From Gillisella vitis (GTDB taxonomy: Bacteria > Pseudomonadota > Alphaproteobacteria > Rhizobiales > Rhizobiaceae), in contig WPHV01000010.1 of assembly GCA_009744235.1 (NCBI GenBank), positions 124,001 to 188,000 of the forward strand: a stretch of 64,000 nt of DNA, read 5' to 3'. Position numbers and translations under genes: made by a program. Positions 24,987 to 32,724 of this stretch are shown here, piece by piece; the stretch's first letter is position 1, and every line of letters begins with the position of its first letter. The notes under the pieces were generated by a model. It had not been told where the DNA came from. It saw only the letters and a program-made list of their open reading frames with translations, and searched no databases.

Positions 24987-25432
24987 CCCGCAAGCAGAAA
25001 CGTCTGGCTGTGATTGCCGGTGGGGTTGGTTTCATCATGGCGGCTGTGCTGCTGGTTCTGTTCGCGTTCGGCCAGTCCATCGCCTATTTCTATATGCCCT
25101 CCGATCTCGCCAAGACGCCGGTTGGTCCCGGCACCCGCATCCGGCTGGGCGGGTTGGTGGCGGAAGGTTCGGTCAAGCGCGACACCGGCTCCACCGTCAG
25201 TTTTGCCGTCACCGATGGTACGGCCACGGTGCCAGTGACCTATACGGGCATTCTGCCGGATCTGTTTCGTGAAGGGCAGGGCGTGGTGACGGAAGGCGTA
25301 TTTGGCGCTGGCGGCACGCTGTTTGATGCCGATACGGTTCTGGCCAAGCATGACGAGAATTACATGCCGAAGGAAGTTGCCGACCGGATGAAGAAGGACG
25401 GCGTCTGGAAGGGCGAGGGAGAGGCGAAATGA
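24983..25432 (+). CDS. ccmE: Heme chaperone CcmE (CycJ)
   Basis: A 149-residue membrane-anchored OB-fold protein that carries heme covalently in the periplasm. The anchor is about residues 8-30, RLGGLVAEGSVKRDTGSTVSFAVTD is the first barrel part, and the heme-binding His lies in VLAKHDENYMPKE (His about residue 123). The basic KRxxR-like N-terminus (TRKQKR) suits cytoplasmic retention. It overlaps ccmI and ccmF by ATGA and ATGA-type junctions. Confidence 0.95.
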   Translation: MTRKQKRLAVIAGGVGFIMAAVLLVLFAFGQSIAYFYMPSDLAKTPVGPGTRIRLGGLVAEGSVKRDTGSTVSFAVTDGTATVPVTYTGILPDLFREGQGVVTEGVFGAGGTLFDADTVLAKHDENYMPKEVADRMKKDGVWKGEGEAK

Positions 25433-27432
25433 TCATTGAGATCGGCCATTACGCGCTGGTGCTGGCGCTGGCCGCCGCACTCCTGCTTTCGGTCCTGCCG
25501 ATGCTGGGCGCCCGCAGGGGCGATACCGCGATGATGCAGACGGCGGTCACCGGCACCTATGCGCTGTTTGGCCTGGTGCTGTTTGCGTTCGGGGTGCTGG
25601 CTTATGCCTATCTGGTCTCGGATTTCTCGCTGCTGAATGCCTATCAGAATTCCCATTCGCTGATGCCTGCCATCTATCGCTTTTCGGCGGTCTGGGGCAA
25701 TCACGAGGGGTCGATGATGCTGTGGCTGTTGATCCTGACGCTGTTTTCGGCCCTGGTGGCGCTGTTCGGCACCAATCTGCCCGACCGGTTGAAAGCCAAT
25801 GTACTCGGCGTTCAAGCCTGGATTTCCACGGCCTTCATTCTGTTTATCCTGATCACCTCCAATCCCTTCATTCGCCTCAATCCGGCCCCTGCCGAGGGGC
25901 AGGACCTCAATCCGGTGTTGCAGGACCCCGGCCTCGCCATCCATCCGCCGCTGCTGTATCTCGGCTATGTCGGCTTTTCCGTCTGTTTTTCCTTTGCCAT
26001 TGCCGCTCTGATCGACGGGCGGATCGATGCCGCCTGGGCGCGCTGGGTTCGGCCCTGGACGCTGGCAGCCTGGACTTTCCTGACGGCGGGCATCGCCATG
26101 GGTTCCTACTGGGCCTATTACGAGCTGGGCTGGGGCGGCTGGTGGTTCTGGGACCCGGTCGAAAACGCCTCCTTCATGCCCTGGCTGGCTGGCACCGCGC
26201 TGTTGCATTCGGCGCTGGTGATGGAAAAGCGCGATGCCCTGAAAATCTGGACGGTGTTGCTCGCCATCCTGACCTTCTCGCTGTCGCTGCTTGGCACATT
26301 CCTGGTGCGCTCCGGCGTGCTGACCTCGGTGCATGCCTTTGCCACCGATCCCAGCCGCGGGATTTTCATTCTCGCCATCCTCATCCTGTTCATCGGCGGC
26401 GCGCTGTTCCTGTTCATGCTGCGGGCTCCGCATCTGAAGGCGGGCGGGCTGTTCCAGCCGATCTCGCGCGAGGGCGCGCTGGTGCTGAACAATCTGATCC
26501 TGACGGTGTCGACCGCGACAGTGCTGATCGGCACGCTCTATCCGCTGCTGCTGGAAACCCTGACCGGTGAGAAGATTTCGGTTGGCGCACCCTTCTTCAA
26601 CCTCACCTTCGGCCTGCTGATGATCCCGCTCCTCGTTGCTGTTCCGTTCGGGCCGATGCTGGCCTGGAAGCGCGGCGATCTGCTGGGCGCGCTGCAACGG
26701 CTCTATCTGGTGGCGGCGCTGGCCTTTCTGGTTGGGCTTGTGTTCTATTATTTCCAGAATGGCGGTCCGGTTCTGTCTGTTCTGGGGCTGGCCGCAGGCT
26801 TTTTCCTGATGTTCGGGGCGTTGGCCGATCTTGCTTATCGCTCGGCGTTCGGCAAGCAGAAGCCAAGCGTCGCCTTTCGTCGGTTGATCGGCCTGCCGCG
26901 CTCGGCCTTTGGCACGGCACTCGCGCATTTCGGCCTCGGCGTCACCGTGCTGGGCATTGTCGCTGTTACCACGTTCCAGAGCGAAATGGTGGTGGAGATG
27001 AAGCCCGGCCAGACCGTCGAGGCCGGTGGCTTTTCCCTGACCTATGACGGGCTGCGCTCCGCCAAGGGACCGAATTACACCGAGGATCGCGGTCATTTCA
27101 CCATTCGGCGTGGCGGGGTCTCCGAGGGCGATGTCTGGTCATCGAAACGGCTTTATACGGCAAGGCGCATGCCGACCACCGAGGCGGGTATCCGCAGTTT
27201 CGGCTTCAGCCAGCTTTACGTCTCGCTTGGCGATGCCATGGCCGATGGCGGCATGGTGGTGCGGATCTGGTGGAAGCCTTGGATTCTCTGCATCTGGGGC
27301 GGGGCGCTGGTGATGATGATCGGCGGTTTCGTCTCGCTTTCCGACCGGCGTTTGCGCGTCGGTGCTCCAAACCGCAAGGCAAAGGCAGCGGCGCCCAATG
27401 GTACCCTCAAGGGCCTGGAGGCGGCGGAATGA
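25429..27432 (+). CDS. ccmF: Heme lyase subunit CcmF (CycK)
   Basis: A 667-residue polytopic protein of system I, about 14-15 membrane helices. The tryptophan-rich WWD signature is GWGGWWFWDPVENASFMPWL (about residues 230-249). Periplasmic His ligands occur around SAVWGNHEGSMMLW, HPPLLYLGYVGFS and LLHSALVMEKRD. The large periplasmic loop near the C-terminus (FQSEMVVEMKPGQTVEAGGFSLTYDGLR) is normal. It ligates heme from CcmE to apocytochrome CXXCH motifs together with CcmH. Overlapped by four bases at both ends. Confidence 0.95.
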   Translation: MIIEIGHYALVLALAAALLLSVLPMLGARRGDTAMMQTAVTGTYALFGLVLFAFGVLAYAYLVSDFSLLNAYQNSHSLMPAIYRFSAVWGNHEGSMMLWLLILTLFSALVALFGTNLPDRLKANVLGVQAWISTAFILFILITSNPFIRLNPAPAEGQDLNPVLQDPGLAIHPPLLYLGYVGFSVCFSFAIAALIDGRIDAAWARWVRPWTLAAWTFLTAGIAMGSYWAYYELGWGGWWFWDPVENASFMPWLAGTALLHSALVMEKRDALKIWTVLLAILTFSLSLLGTFLVRSGVLTSVHAFATDPSRGIFILAILILFIGGALFLFMLRAPHLKAGGLFQPISREGALVLNNLILTVSTATVLIGTLYPLLLETLTGEKISVGAPFFNLTFGLLMIPLLVAVPFGPMLAWKRGDLLGALQRLYLVAALAFLVGLVFYYFQNGGPVLSVLGLAAGFFLMFGALADLAYRSAFGKQKPSVAFRRLIGLPRSAFGTALAHFGLGVTVLGIVAVTTFQSEMVVEMKPGQTVEAGGFSLTYDGLRSAKGPNYTEDRGHFTIRRGGVSEGDVWSSKRLYTARRMPTTEAGIRSFGFSQLYVSLGDAMADGGMVVRIWWKPWILCIWGGALVMMIGGFVSLSDRRLRVGAPNRKAKAAAPNGTLKGLEAAE

Positions 27433-27887
27433 GGGGACTTTTTGCCGTCTTCTTCGGTTTCTGGCTGTCGCTGGTCCAGCCCGCCTTTGCCGTCAATCCC
27501 GATGAAATGCTGAAAGATCCGGCCTTGGAGGCCCGCGCCCGGCACCTGTCGGGGCAATTGCGCTGCATGGTCTGCCAGAACCAGTCCATTGACGACAGCA
27601 ACGCTGAACTGGCCCGCGATCTGCGGCTTCTGGTGCGCGAACGCATCGTCAAGGGCGATAGCGATGACGATGTCATCCGCTATCTGGTGTCGCGCTACGG
27701 TGAATTCGTGCTGCTGAAACCGCGATTGACCTCGGAGACCTTGCTTCTGTGGGGCGCGCCCGGTCTGTTGCTGGTGATTGGCGTAGGGGCAGCCTTTGCC
27801 TACAGCCGCCGACGTAGAAGCGTGGCTGTGGCAGAGCCGTTGAGTGCGGAGGAAGAGGCGCGGTTGAAGCGGCTGTTGGAAGAGTAG
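27429..27887 (+). CDS. ccmH: Apocytochrome thiol-reductase CcmH (CycL)
   Basis: A 152-residue protein: signal sequence (about 1-20, ending QPAFA), the redox motif LRCMVCQNQSIDDSNAELARDLR, then a C-terminal membrane anchor (about 102-122) and a charged tail. The two cysteines of RCMVCQN reduce apocytochrome cysteines before heme attachment. The start at 27429 is the ATG overlapping the ccmF stop; the longer frame from 27270 lies inside ccmF. It closes the ccmIEFH operon. Confidence 0.94.
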   Translation: MRGLFAVFFGFWLSLVQPAFAVNPDEMLKDPALEARARHLSGQLRCMVCQNQSIDDSNAELARDLRLLVRERIVKGDSDDDVIRYLVSRYGEFVLLKPRLTSETLLLWGAPGLLLVIGVGAAFAYSRRRRSVAVAEPLSAEEEARLKRLLEE

Positions 27888-27905
27888 GATTCCATCGCGT
27901 GTCAG

Positions 27906-27950
27906 AGATGTCACGTAATGCTTGACAGATGTCACGCAAAGTGTTACATA
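27906..27950 (+). promoter_or_regulatory. higBA promoter and repeated operator
   Basis: TTGACA (27922-27927) and TACATA (27945-27950) are spaced by exactly 17 bases, close to consensus. The words AGATGTCACGTAA (27906-27918) and AGATGTCACGCAA (27927-27939) recur with 21-base spacing, two helical turns, and straddle the -35 box. GTGTTACAT (27941-27949) is an approximate inverted half-site over the -10. This fits autorepression by HigA. The ATG of higB lies 7 bases after the -10, so the transcript is probably leaderless. Confidence 0.75.
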
Positions 27951-27956
27951 TTTTCT

Positions 27957-28232
27957 ATGATCGAGACCTTCCTCAATAAGGAACTGGCCAAGCTCTGGGA
28001 AGGATCTCGAACCAAGATCGACCAGCGGCTTCATGCCCGTATCGAAGCGAGGCTCGATGCTCTCGATGCCGCCACCAAGGCGGATGATATGAATCTCCCC
28101 GGCTTCGATTTCCATCAGCTTGTCGGGCCAAATCCGAGGCGATACACCGTTCATGTCAACGGTCCCTGGTGCGTCACCTTCGAGTTCAGCAATGGCAATG
28201 CATACGATGTTGACTTTGAACAATATCATTAG
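27957..28232 (+). CDS. higB: HigB-family mRNA interferase toxin
   Basis: A 91-residue RelE/HigB-fold toxin. TKIDQRLHARIEARLDALDAATKADDMNLPGFDFHQLVG is the usual two-helix start, then RRYTVHVNGPWCVTFEFSNGNAYDVDFEQYH gives the beta sheet with basic (RRY) and aromatic residues used for ribosome-bound mRNA cleavage. Toxin first, antitoxin second is the hig order. The partner gene starts 9 bases downstream. Confidence 0.88.
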   Translation: MIETFLNKELAKLWEGSRTKIDQRLHARIEARLDALDAATKADDMNLPGFDFHQLVGPNPRRYTVHVNGPWCVTFEFSNGNAYDVDFEQYH

Positions 28233-28241
28233 GAGCGGTCG

Positions 28242-28553
28242 ATGACCTCAATCGCGGCAAAACGTAACCCCAACAGATGCCCCACGCATCCAGGCGCCCT
28301 GTTGCGCGATGTCATTCTTCCGGCGATCGGCAAGCCGAAGACGGAGATTGCCGGCCTGCTTGGCATTTCCCGCCAGCATCTTCATGAGGTCTTGGCTGAG
28401 GAAAGGCCGGTGAGTGCCGCCGTGGCTGTCCGGTTTGGGAAGATGTTCGGCAATGGCCCGCTGTTCTGGATCAGGATGCAAGCGGCCTACGACGCCTGGT
28501 ATGCCGAACGCGAGATCGACGTATCCGGTATCCCGACTTTGCATGTCGCCTAA
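28242..28553 (+). CDS. higA: HigA-family antitoxin
   Basis: A 103-residue Xre-type repressor/antitoxin. THPGALLRDVILPAIGKPKTEIAGLLGISRQHLHEVLAEERPVS contains the helix-turn-helix (about residues 33-56). The GPLFWIRMQAAYDAWYAE motif is characteristic of HigA. It would neutralise the upstream toxin and repress the promoter at 27906-27950. GGAGCGG lies before the ATG. The pair sits between two housekeeping operons with no sign of a mobile element. Confidence 0.9.
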   Translation: MTSIAAKRNPNRCPTHPGALLRDVILPAIGKPKTEIAGLLGISRQHLHEVLAEERPVSAAVAVRFGKMFGNGPLFWIRMQAAYDAWYAEREIDVSGIPTLHVA

Positions 28554-28832
28554 CGGTCTCTATGGCGGGAGAGTTTTATTGGATAAATCGGAGCCGGGCC
28601 TTATCCTTATTGTCCACGGTGACTTGCTTTGATGTATTGCTGCTCCGACCGCCCATATTCCAAGCCCCAAAAACCTTTCCGGCGCATAAATTTCCGCATT
28701 ACCAACTTTTCATGTTCCGGACAGTTCGTTGTAACGTGATCCATCCTATATCTGTGTCATCCACCGCCTGAAGCCGGGTTGTTCCGGTCTTCGCAAGATA
28801 CGATGCCAACAGAACAGATAAGGTAGAGATCC

Positions 28833-30383
28833 ATGTCGAAATCCTTCCATAATCGCTCCGTTACCTCCAGGCTGCGGGCCGGTACCGCGGCAGGGCTGGC
28901 GGCCCTGATGCTGGCGGGTGCCGTGACGGTAACGCCTGCGCTGGCTGCGCCCGTCGAGGTGCAGGCGCCGCAGGTGCCAAGCTTTGCCGATCTGGTCAGT
29001 GCCGTTTCGCCCGCCGTCGTCTCCATCCGCGTCAAATCGGATGTGCAGCAGGCTTCCGAGGACGGCAGCAATTTCTCCTTCAATGGCCGTGACTTCGACC
29101 AGCTTCCCGATCCGCTGAAGCGCTTCTTCAAGGAATGGGGCATGCCAGGCCCCGGCGGTCCGGGTGGTCCAGGAGGCCCCAAGGGCGGCCCGCATGCCGA
29201 GCGTCATGGCAAACTGCGTCCGATTGCCCAGGGCTCGGGCTTCTTCATCTCCGAGGACGGCTATGTCGTGACCAACAATCACGTGGTTTCCGATGGCCAG
29301 GCCTATACGGTGGTGATGAATGACGGCACCGAATATGATGCCAAGCTAGTCGGTAAGGACCCGCGCACCGATCTCGCCGTTTTGAAGGTCGATCAGCCGA
29401 CCAAGAAATTCACCTATGTCGAATGGGCGCAGGACGAGAAGATCCGCGTTGGTGACTGGGTCGTGGCCGTCGGCAATCCTTTCGGCCTCGGTGGAACCGT
29501 GACCTCGGGTATCGTTTCGGCCTTTGGCCGCGATATCGGCTCCGGCCCCTACGACGATTACATCCAGATCGACGCACCGGTAAACCGGGGTAATTCGGGT
29601 GGGCCAGACTTCAACCTCAGCGGCAAGGTGGTCGGCATCAATACGGCGATCTTCTCGCCATCGGGCGGCAGCGTTGGCATCGCCTTCGCTATTCCGGCGG
29701 CCACCGCCAAGGATGTGGTTGCTGAATTGATCAAGCATGGCTCGGTGCAGCGCGGCTGGCTTGGCGTTCAGATCCAGCCCGTCACCAAGGATATAGCCGA
29801 ATCGCTCGGTCTGGCCGATGCCAAGGGTGCGCTGGTGGCTGAGCCGCAGGCCGATTCGCCCGGTGAAAAGGCCGGTATCAAGCAGGGCGACGTGATTACC
29901 GCGGTGAACGGCGATCCGGTCAAGGACCCGCGTGACCTGGCCAAGCGCATTGCGGCCTTCCCGCCCAATACCAAGGTCGATATTTCGATCTGGCGCAATG
30001 GCAAGCCGACTGCCGTCAAGGTTGATCTCGGCACCCTGCCTGCTGAAAAGGATGCGGCCAGCGGTGATGAGGACCAGGGCGCGCCCGAGCAGAACGCACC
30101 GGCCACCGAGCAGGCGCTTGCCAATCTCGGGGTCACTGTCCAGCGTGCCGATGACGGCAAGGGCCTGACGATCACCAATGTCGACCCTGATTCTGAGGCT
30201 GCCGACAAGGGGCTGAAGACTGGCCAGAAGATCACCTCGGTCAATAACCAGCAGGTCTCCAGCGCCGCCGATGTCAAGAAGATCCTTGAACAGGCTAAGA
30301 AGGATGGCCGCACCAAGGCGCTCTTCCAGGTGGAAACCGACAATGGCAGCCGCTTCATCGCCCTGCCGATCAACCAGGGCTGA
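28833..30383 (+). CDS. degP: Periplasmic serine protease DegP (Do family)
   Basis: A 516-residue HtrA protease/chaperone. The signal peptide is about 1-38 (ending ALAAP). A Gly/Pro-rich LA-loop (GMPGPGGPGGPGGPKGGPHAE) precedes the catalytic domain: His in YVVTNNHVVSDGQ, Asp in RTDLAVLKVD, Ser in NRGNSGGPDF. Two PDZ domains follow (about residues 300-395 and 420-510, with GWLGVQIQPVTKDIAESLGL starting the first). Asp after GNSGGP is unusual (often Thr, Leu or Ala) but is outside the triad. It is the likely envelope-stress protease in the same block as the two-component genes downstream. Confidence 0.93.
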   Translation: MSKSFHNRSVTSRLRAGTAAGLAALMLAGAVTVTPALAAPVEVQAPQVPSFADLVSAVSPAVVSIRVKSDVQQASEDGSNFSFNGRDFDQLPDPLKRFFKEWGMPGPGGPGGPGGPKGGPHAERHGKLRPIAQGSGFFISEDGYVVTNNHVVSDGQAYTVVMNDGTEYDAKLVGKDPRTDLAVLKVDQPTKKFTYVEWAQDEKIRVGDWVVAVGNPFGLGGTVTSGIVSAFGRDIGSGPYDDYIQIDAPVNRGNSGGPDFNLSGKVVGINTAIFSPSGGSVGIAFAIPAATAKDVVAELIKHGSVQRGWLGVQIQPVTKDIAESLGLADAKGALVAEPQADSPGEKAGIKQGDVITAVNGDPVKDPRDLAKRIAAFPPNTKVDISIWRNGKPTAVKVDLGTLPAEKDAASGDEDQGAPEQNAPATEQALANLGVTVQRADDGKGLTITNVDPDSEAADKGLKTGQKITSVNNQQVSSAADVKKILEQAKKDGRTKALFQVETDNGSRFIALPINQG

Positions 30384-30554
30384 TGATCAGGCTATTGGCG
30401 GCGGCTGGACTTTTCCAGTCGCCGTCAATCTTCCGGCAGAAGATGTGTTTTCGTGAACGAAGAGGCGCAGATCATGGCATTCGGGACGGGACAAAGCATG
30501 GAAACCGGTAAAACAGGCTGTGCATCGGGCAATGCGGGCACTAATGTCGCGCGC

Positions 30555-31232
30555 ATGAAAATACTTGTGATCGAAGACGATCTTGAAGCCGCCGCTTACA
30601 TGACCAAGGCCTTCCGTGAGGCTGGGATCATGGCCGACCACGCCAGCGATGGCGAGGCAGGCCTGTTCATGGGCTGCGAAAATACCTATGATGTGATGAT
30701 TATCGACCGGATGCTGCCGCGCCGCGATGGCTTGTCGGTGATTTCTGAATTGCGTAAGCGCAGCATCAATACGCCGGTGCTGATCCTGTCGGCGCTTGGC
30801 CAGGTCGATGACCGGGTGACCGGCCTTCGCGCCGGTGGCGACGATTATCTGCCCAAGCCCTATGCCTTTTCCGAGCTTCTGGCCCGGGTCGAAGTCCTGG
30901 GGCGACGCAAGGGTACGCCGGAACAGGACATGATTTACCGGGTCGGCGATCTCGAGCTTGACCGCCTTTCCCACGAAGTGCGCCGGGCGGGCAAGGAAAT
31001 CCTGCTCCAGCCCCGCGAATTCCGCCTGCTGGAATATCTGATGAAGAATGCCGGGCAGGTGGTGACCCGCACCATGCTGTTGGAACATGTCTGGGACTAT
31101 CATTTCGATCCGCAGACCAATGTCATCGACGTGCATGTGTCGCGGCTGCGCTCCAAGATCGAAAAGGATTTCGACCGGCCGCTGCTGAAGACGGTGCGCG
31201 GTGCCGGCTATATGATCAAAGACGAAAGCTGA
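30555..31232 (+). CDS. OmpR-family response regulator next to degP
   Basis: A 225-residue regulator. The receiver starts MKILVIEDDLEAA, with the phospho-acceptor Asp in VMIIDRMLPRRDG (about 51), the conserved Ser/Thr in LILSALGQ and Lys in YLPKPY. The C-terminal winged helix has LQPREFRLLEYLMKNAGQVVTRTMLLEHVWDYHFDP and TVRGAGYMIK. A GTG at 30453 would add 34 residues of low conservation; the ATG at 30555 gives the normal length. The kinase gene follows after 9 bases. Linkage to degP suggests envelope-stress control, similar in logic to CpxR. Confidence 0.88.
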   Translation: MKILVIEDDLEAAAYMTKAFREAGIMADHASDGEAGLFMGCENTYDVMIIDRMLPRRDGLSVISELRKRSINTPVLILSALGQVDDRVTGLRAGGDDYLPKPYAFSELLARVEVLGRRKGTPEQDMIYRVGDLELDRLSHEVRRAGKEILLQPREFRLLEYLMKNAGQVVTRTMLLEHVWDYHFDPQTNVIDVHVSRLRSKIEKDFDRPLLKTVRGAGYMIKDES

Positions 31233-31241
31233 CGAGCCCCA

Positions 31242-32648
31242 ATGTCGCGTGCCGGATTTCTGTTCAAGTCTACCGCCGTCAGGCTTTCGGCGCTTTACAT
31301 CATTCTGTTTGCGCTTTGCGCCGCTTTTCTGGTGATCTACGTCACGGCGCTTTCGGAACGTCTGCTCAATCAGCAGACCCGCGATAGTCTGCAACAGGAA
31401 GTGACGGAAATTGAGCGCGCTTATGAAAAGGGCGGCGTCGAAAATCTGCTGCGGTTGATGGAACGGCGCATGCGCCAGCCCGGTGCCAATCTCTATGTCA
31501 TTGCCGGGCCAAACGGCGAATTTCTGGCGGGCAATGTCAGCTCCGTCGAGCCGGGCGTGCTGGACCGCGAGGGCTGGACGAATTTTCCCTTCGCTTATAA
31601 CCGCTATGCCGAAACAGGGCCTGCCCGTCCGCATCTGGCGATAGCCAATGTGCTGGCGCTGGACAATGGGTTGCGCATTCTGGTCGGGCGGGATCTGGGC
31701 GAACCCACCAAATTCCGCATTCTGGTGCGCAAGGCGCTGATGGTGGCGCTCGCGATCATGGGGGCGGGGGCTTTGGTGATCTGGTTTGCCATTGGCCGCA
31801 ACGCCTTGAAGCGCATCGATCGGGTGTCTGCCGCCAGCAAGAAGATCATGGCGGGCGATCTTGGCCAGCGTCTGCCGGTCTCCGGTTCCGGCGATGAATT
31901 CGACCGGCTGTCGCGCTCGCTGAATGATATGCTGGAGCGGATCGAAAAGCTCAATGAGGGCCTTCGCCAGGTTTCCGACAACATCGCCCATGACCTGAAG
32001 ACGCCGCTGACCCGGCTGCGCAACAAGGCCGCCGATGCGCTGGCCGAGGATGATGACCAACTGCGGCGTCAGGCGCTGGAAGGGATTATCGGCGAATCGG
32101 ATCAGTTGATCCGCACGTTCAACGCGCTGTTGATGATTTCCCGCGTCGAAGCGGGATCGATTGCCGCCGAGCTTTCCGATCTCGATGCCTCCACCATTGC
32201 TGCTGATACCGCCGAGCTATACGAGCCGGTGGCCGAGGAGGCGGGCTATATGCTGGCAAGCGATATTGCCCCCGGCATTAGCGTGCGGGGCAATCGCGAA
32301 CTGATCGGCCAGGCGATTTTTAATCTGCTCGACAATGCCATCAAATATGCGGGTGAAGGCGGCAGCGAAATCCGCGTGAAACTGGCAAAGGCAGCGAACG
32401 GCGAGGCGCGTCTCAGCGTCTGCGATCATGGCCCTGGCATCGCAGCGGAGCGCCGGGAAGATGTCGTTAAGCGTTTCGTGCGGCTGGATGAAAGCCGCAG
32501 CAAACCCGGCACTGGTCTTGGCCTGTCGCTGGTCGAGGCGGTGATGGCATTGCATGGCGGCAGGCTGGAGCTGAGCGATACCGATACCGCTAATTCCGAG
32601 TGTCCCGGGTTGACGGCCACCATGGTCTTTCCGCGTGTAACCGCATAA
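31242..32648 (+). CDS. Sensor histidine kinase partner
   Basis: A 468-residue inner-membrane kinase: TM1 about 15-36, periplasmic loop of roughly 125 residues, TM2 about 165-187, HAMP (RIDRVSAASKKIMAGDLGQRLPV), DHp with the His in VSDNIAHDLKTPLTRLRNKA, and an ATPase domain with LLDNAIKYA (N box), VCDHGPGI (G1) and KPGTGLGLSLV (G2). The periplasmic part includes MERRMRQPGANLYVIAGPNGEFLAGN, typical of EnvZ/CpxA-like sensors in rhizobia. It is coupled with the preceding regulator. Confidence 0.9.
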   Translation: MSRAGFLFKSTAVRLSALYIILFALCAAFLVIYVTALSERLLNQQTRDSLQQEVTEIERAYEKGGVENLLRLMERRMRQPGANLYVIAGPNGEFLAGNVSSVEPGVLDREGWTNFPFAYNRYAETGPARPHLAIANVLALDNGLRILVGRDLGEPTKFRILVRKALMVALAIMGAGALVIWFAIGRNALKRIDRVSAASKKIMAGDLGQRLPVSGSGDEFDRLSRSLNDMLERIEKLNEGLRQVSDNIAHDLKTPLTRLRNKAADALAEDDDQLRRQALEGIIGESDQLIRTFNALLMISRVEAGSIAAELSDLDASTIAADTAELYEPVAEEAGYMLASDIAPGISVRGNRELIGQAIFNLLDNAIKYAGEGGSEIRVKLAKAANGEARLSVCDHGPGIAAERREDVVKRFVRLDESRSKPGTGLGLSLVEAVMALHGGRLELSDTDTANSECPGLTATMVFPRVTA

Positions 32649-32724
32649 ACTTCTCTCAACCCGCAATGGCCAAAAAGGCCGCCTTGTAAAAGGCAGACCG
32701 AAACAGGCGGGATGGAGGATGTGC

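Noticed and set aside
25360..27096. 578-residue minus-strand open frame
   Set aside because: Antisense to ccmE/ccmF; its composition is repetitive Gln/Arg/Gly without any domain, and the sense strand carries the WWD motif of CcmF.
30387..32060. 557-residue minus-strand open frame
   Set aside because: Antisense to the response regulator and kinase genes next to degP; no motif and no ribosome site.
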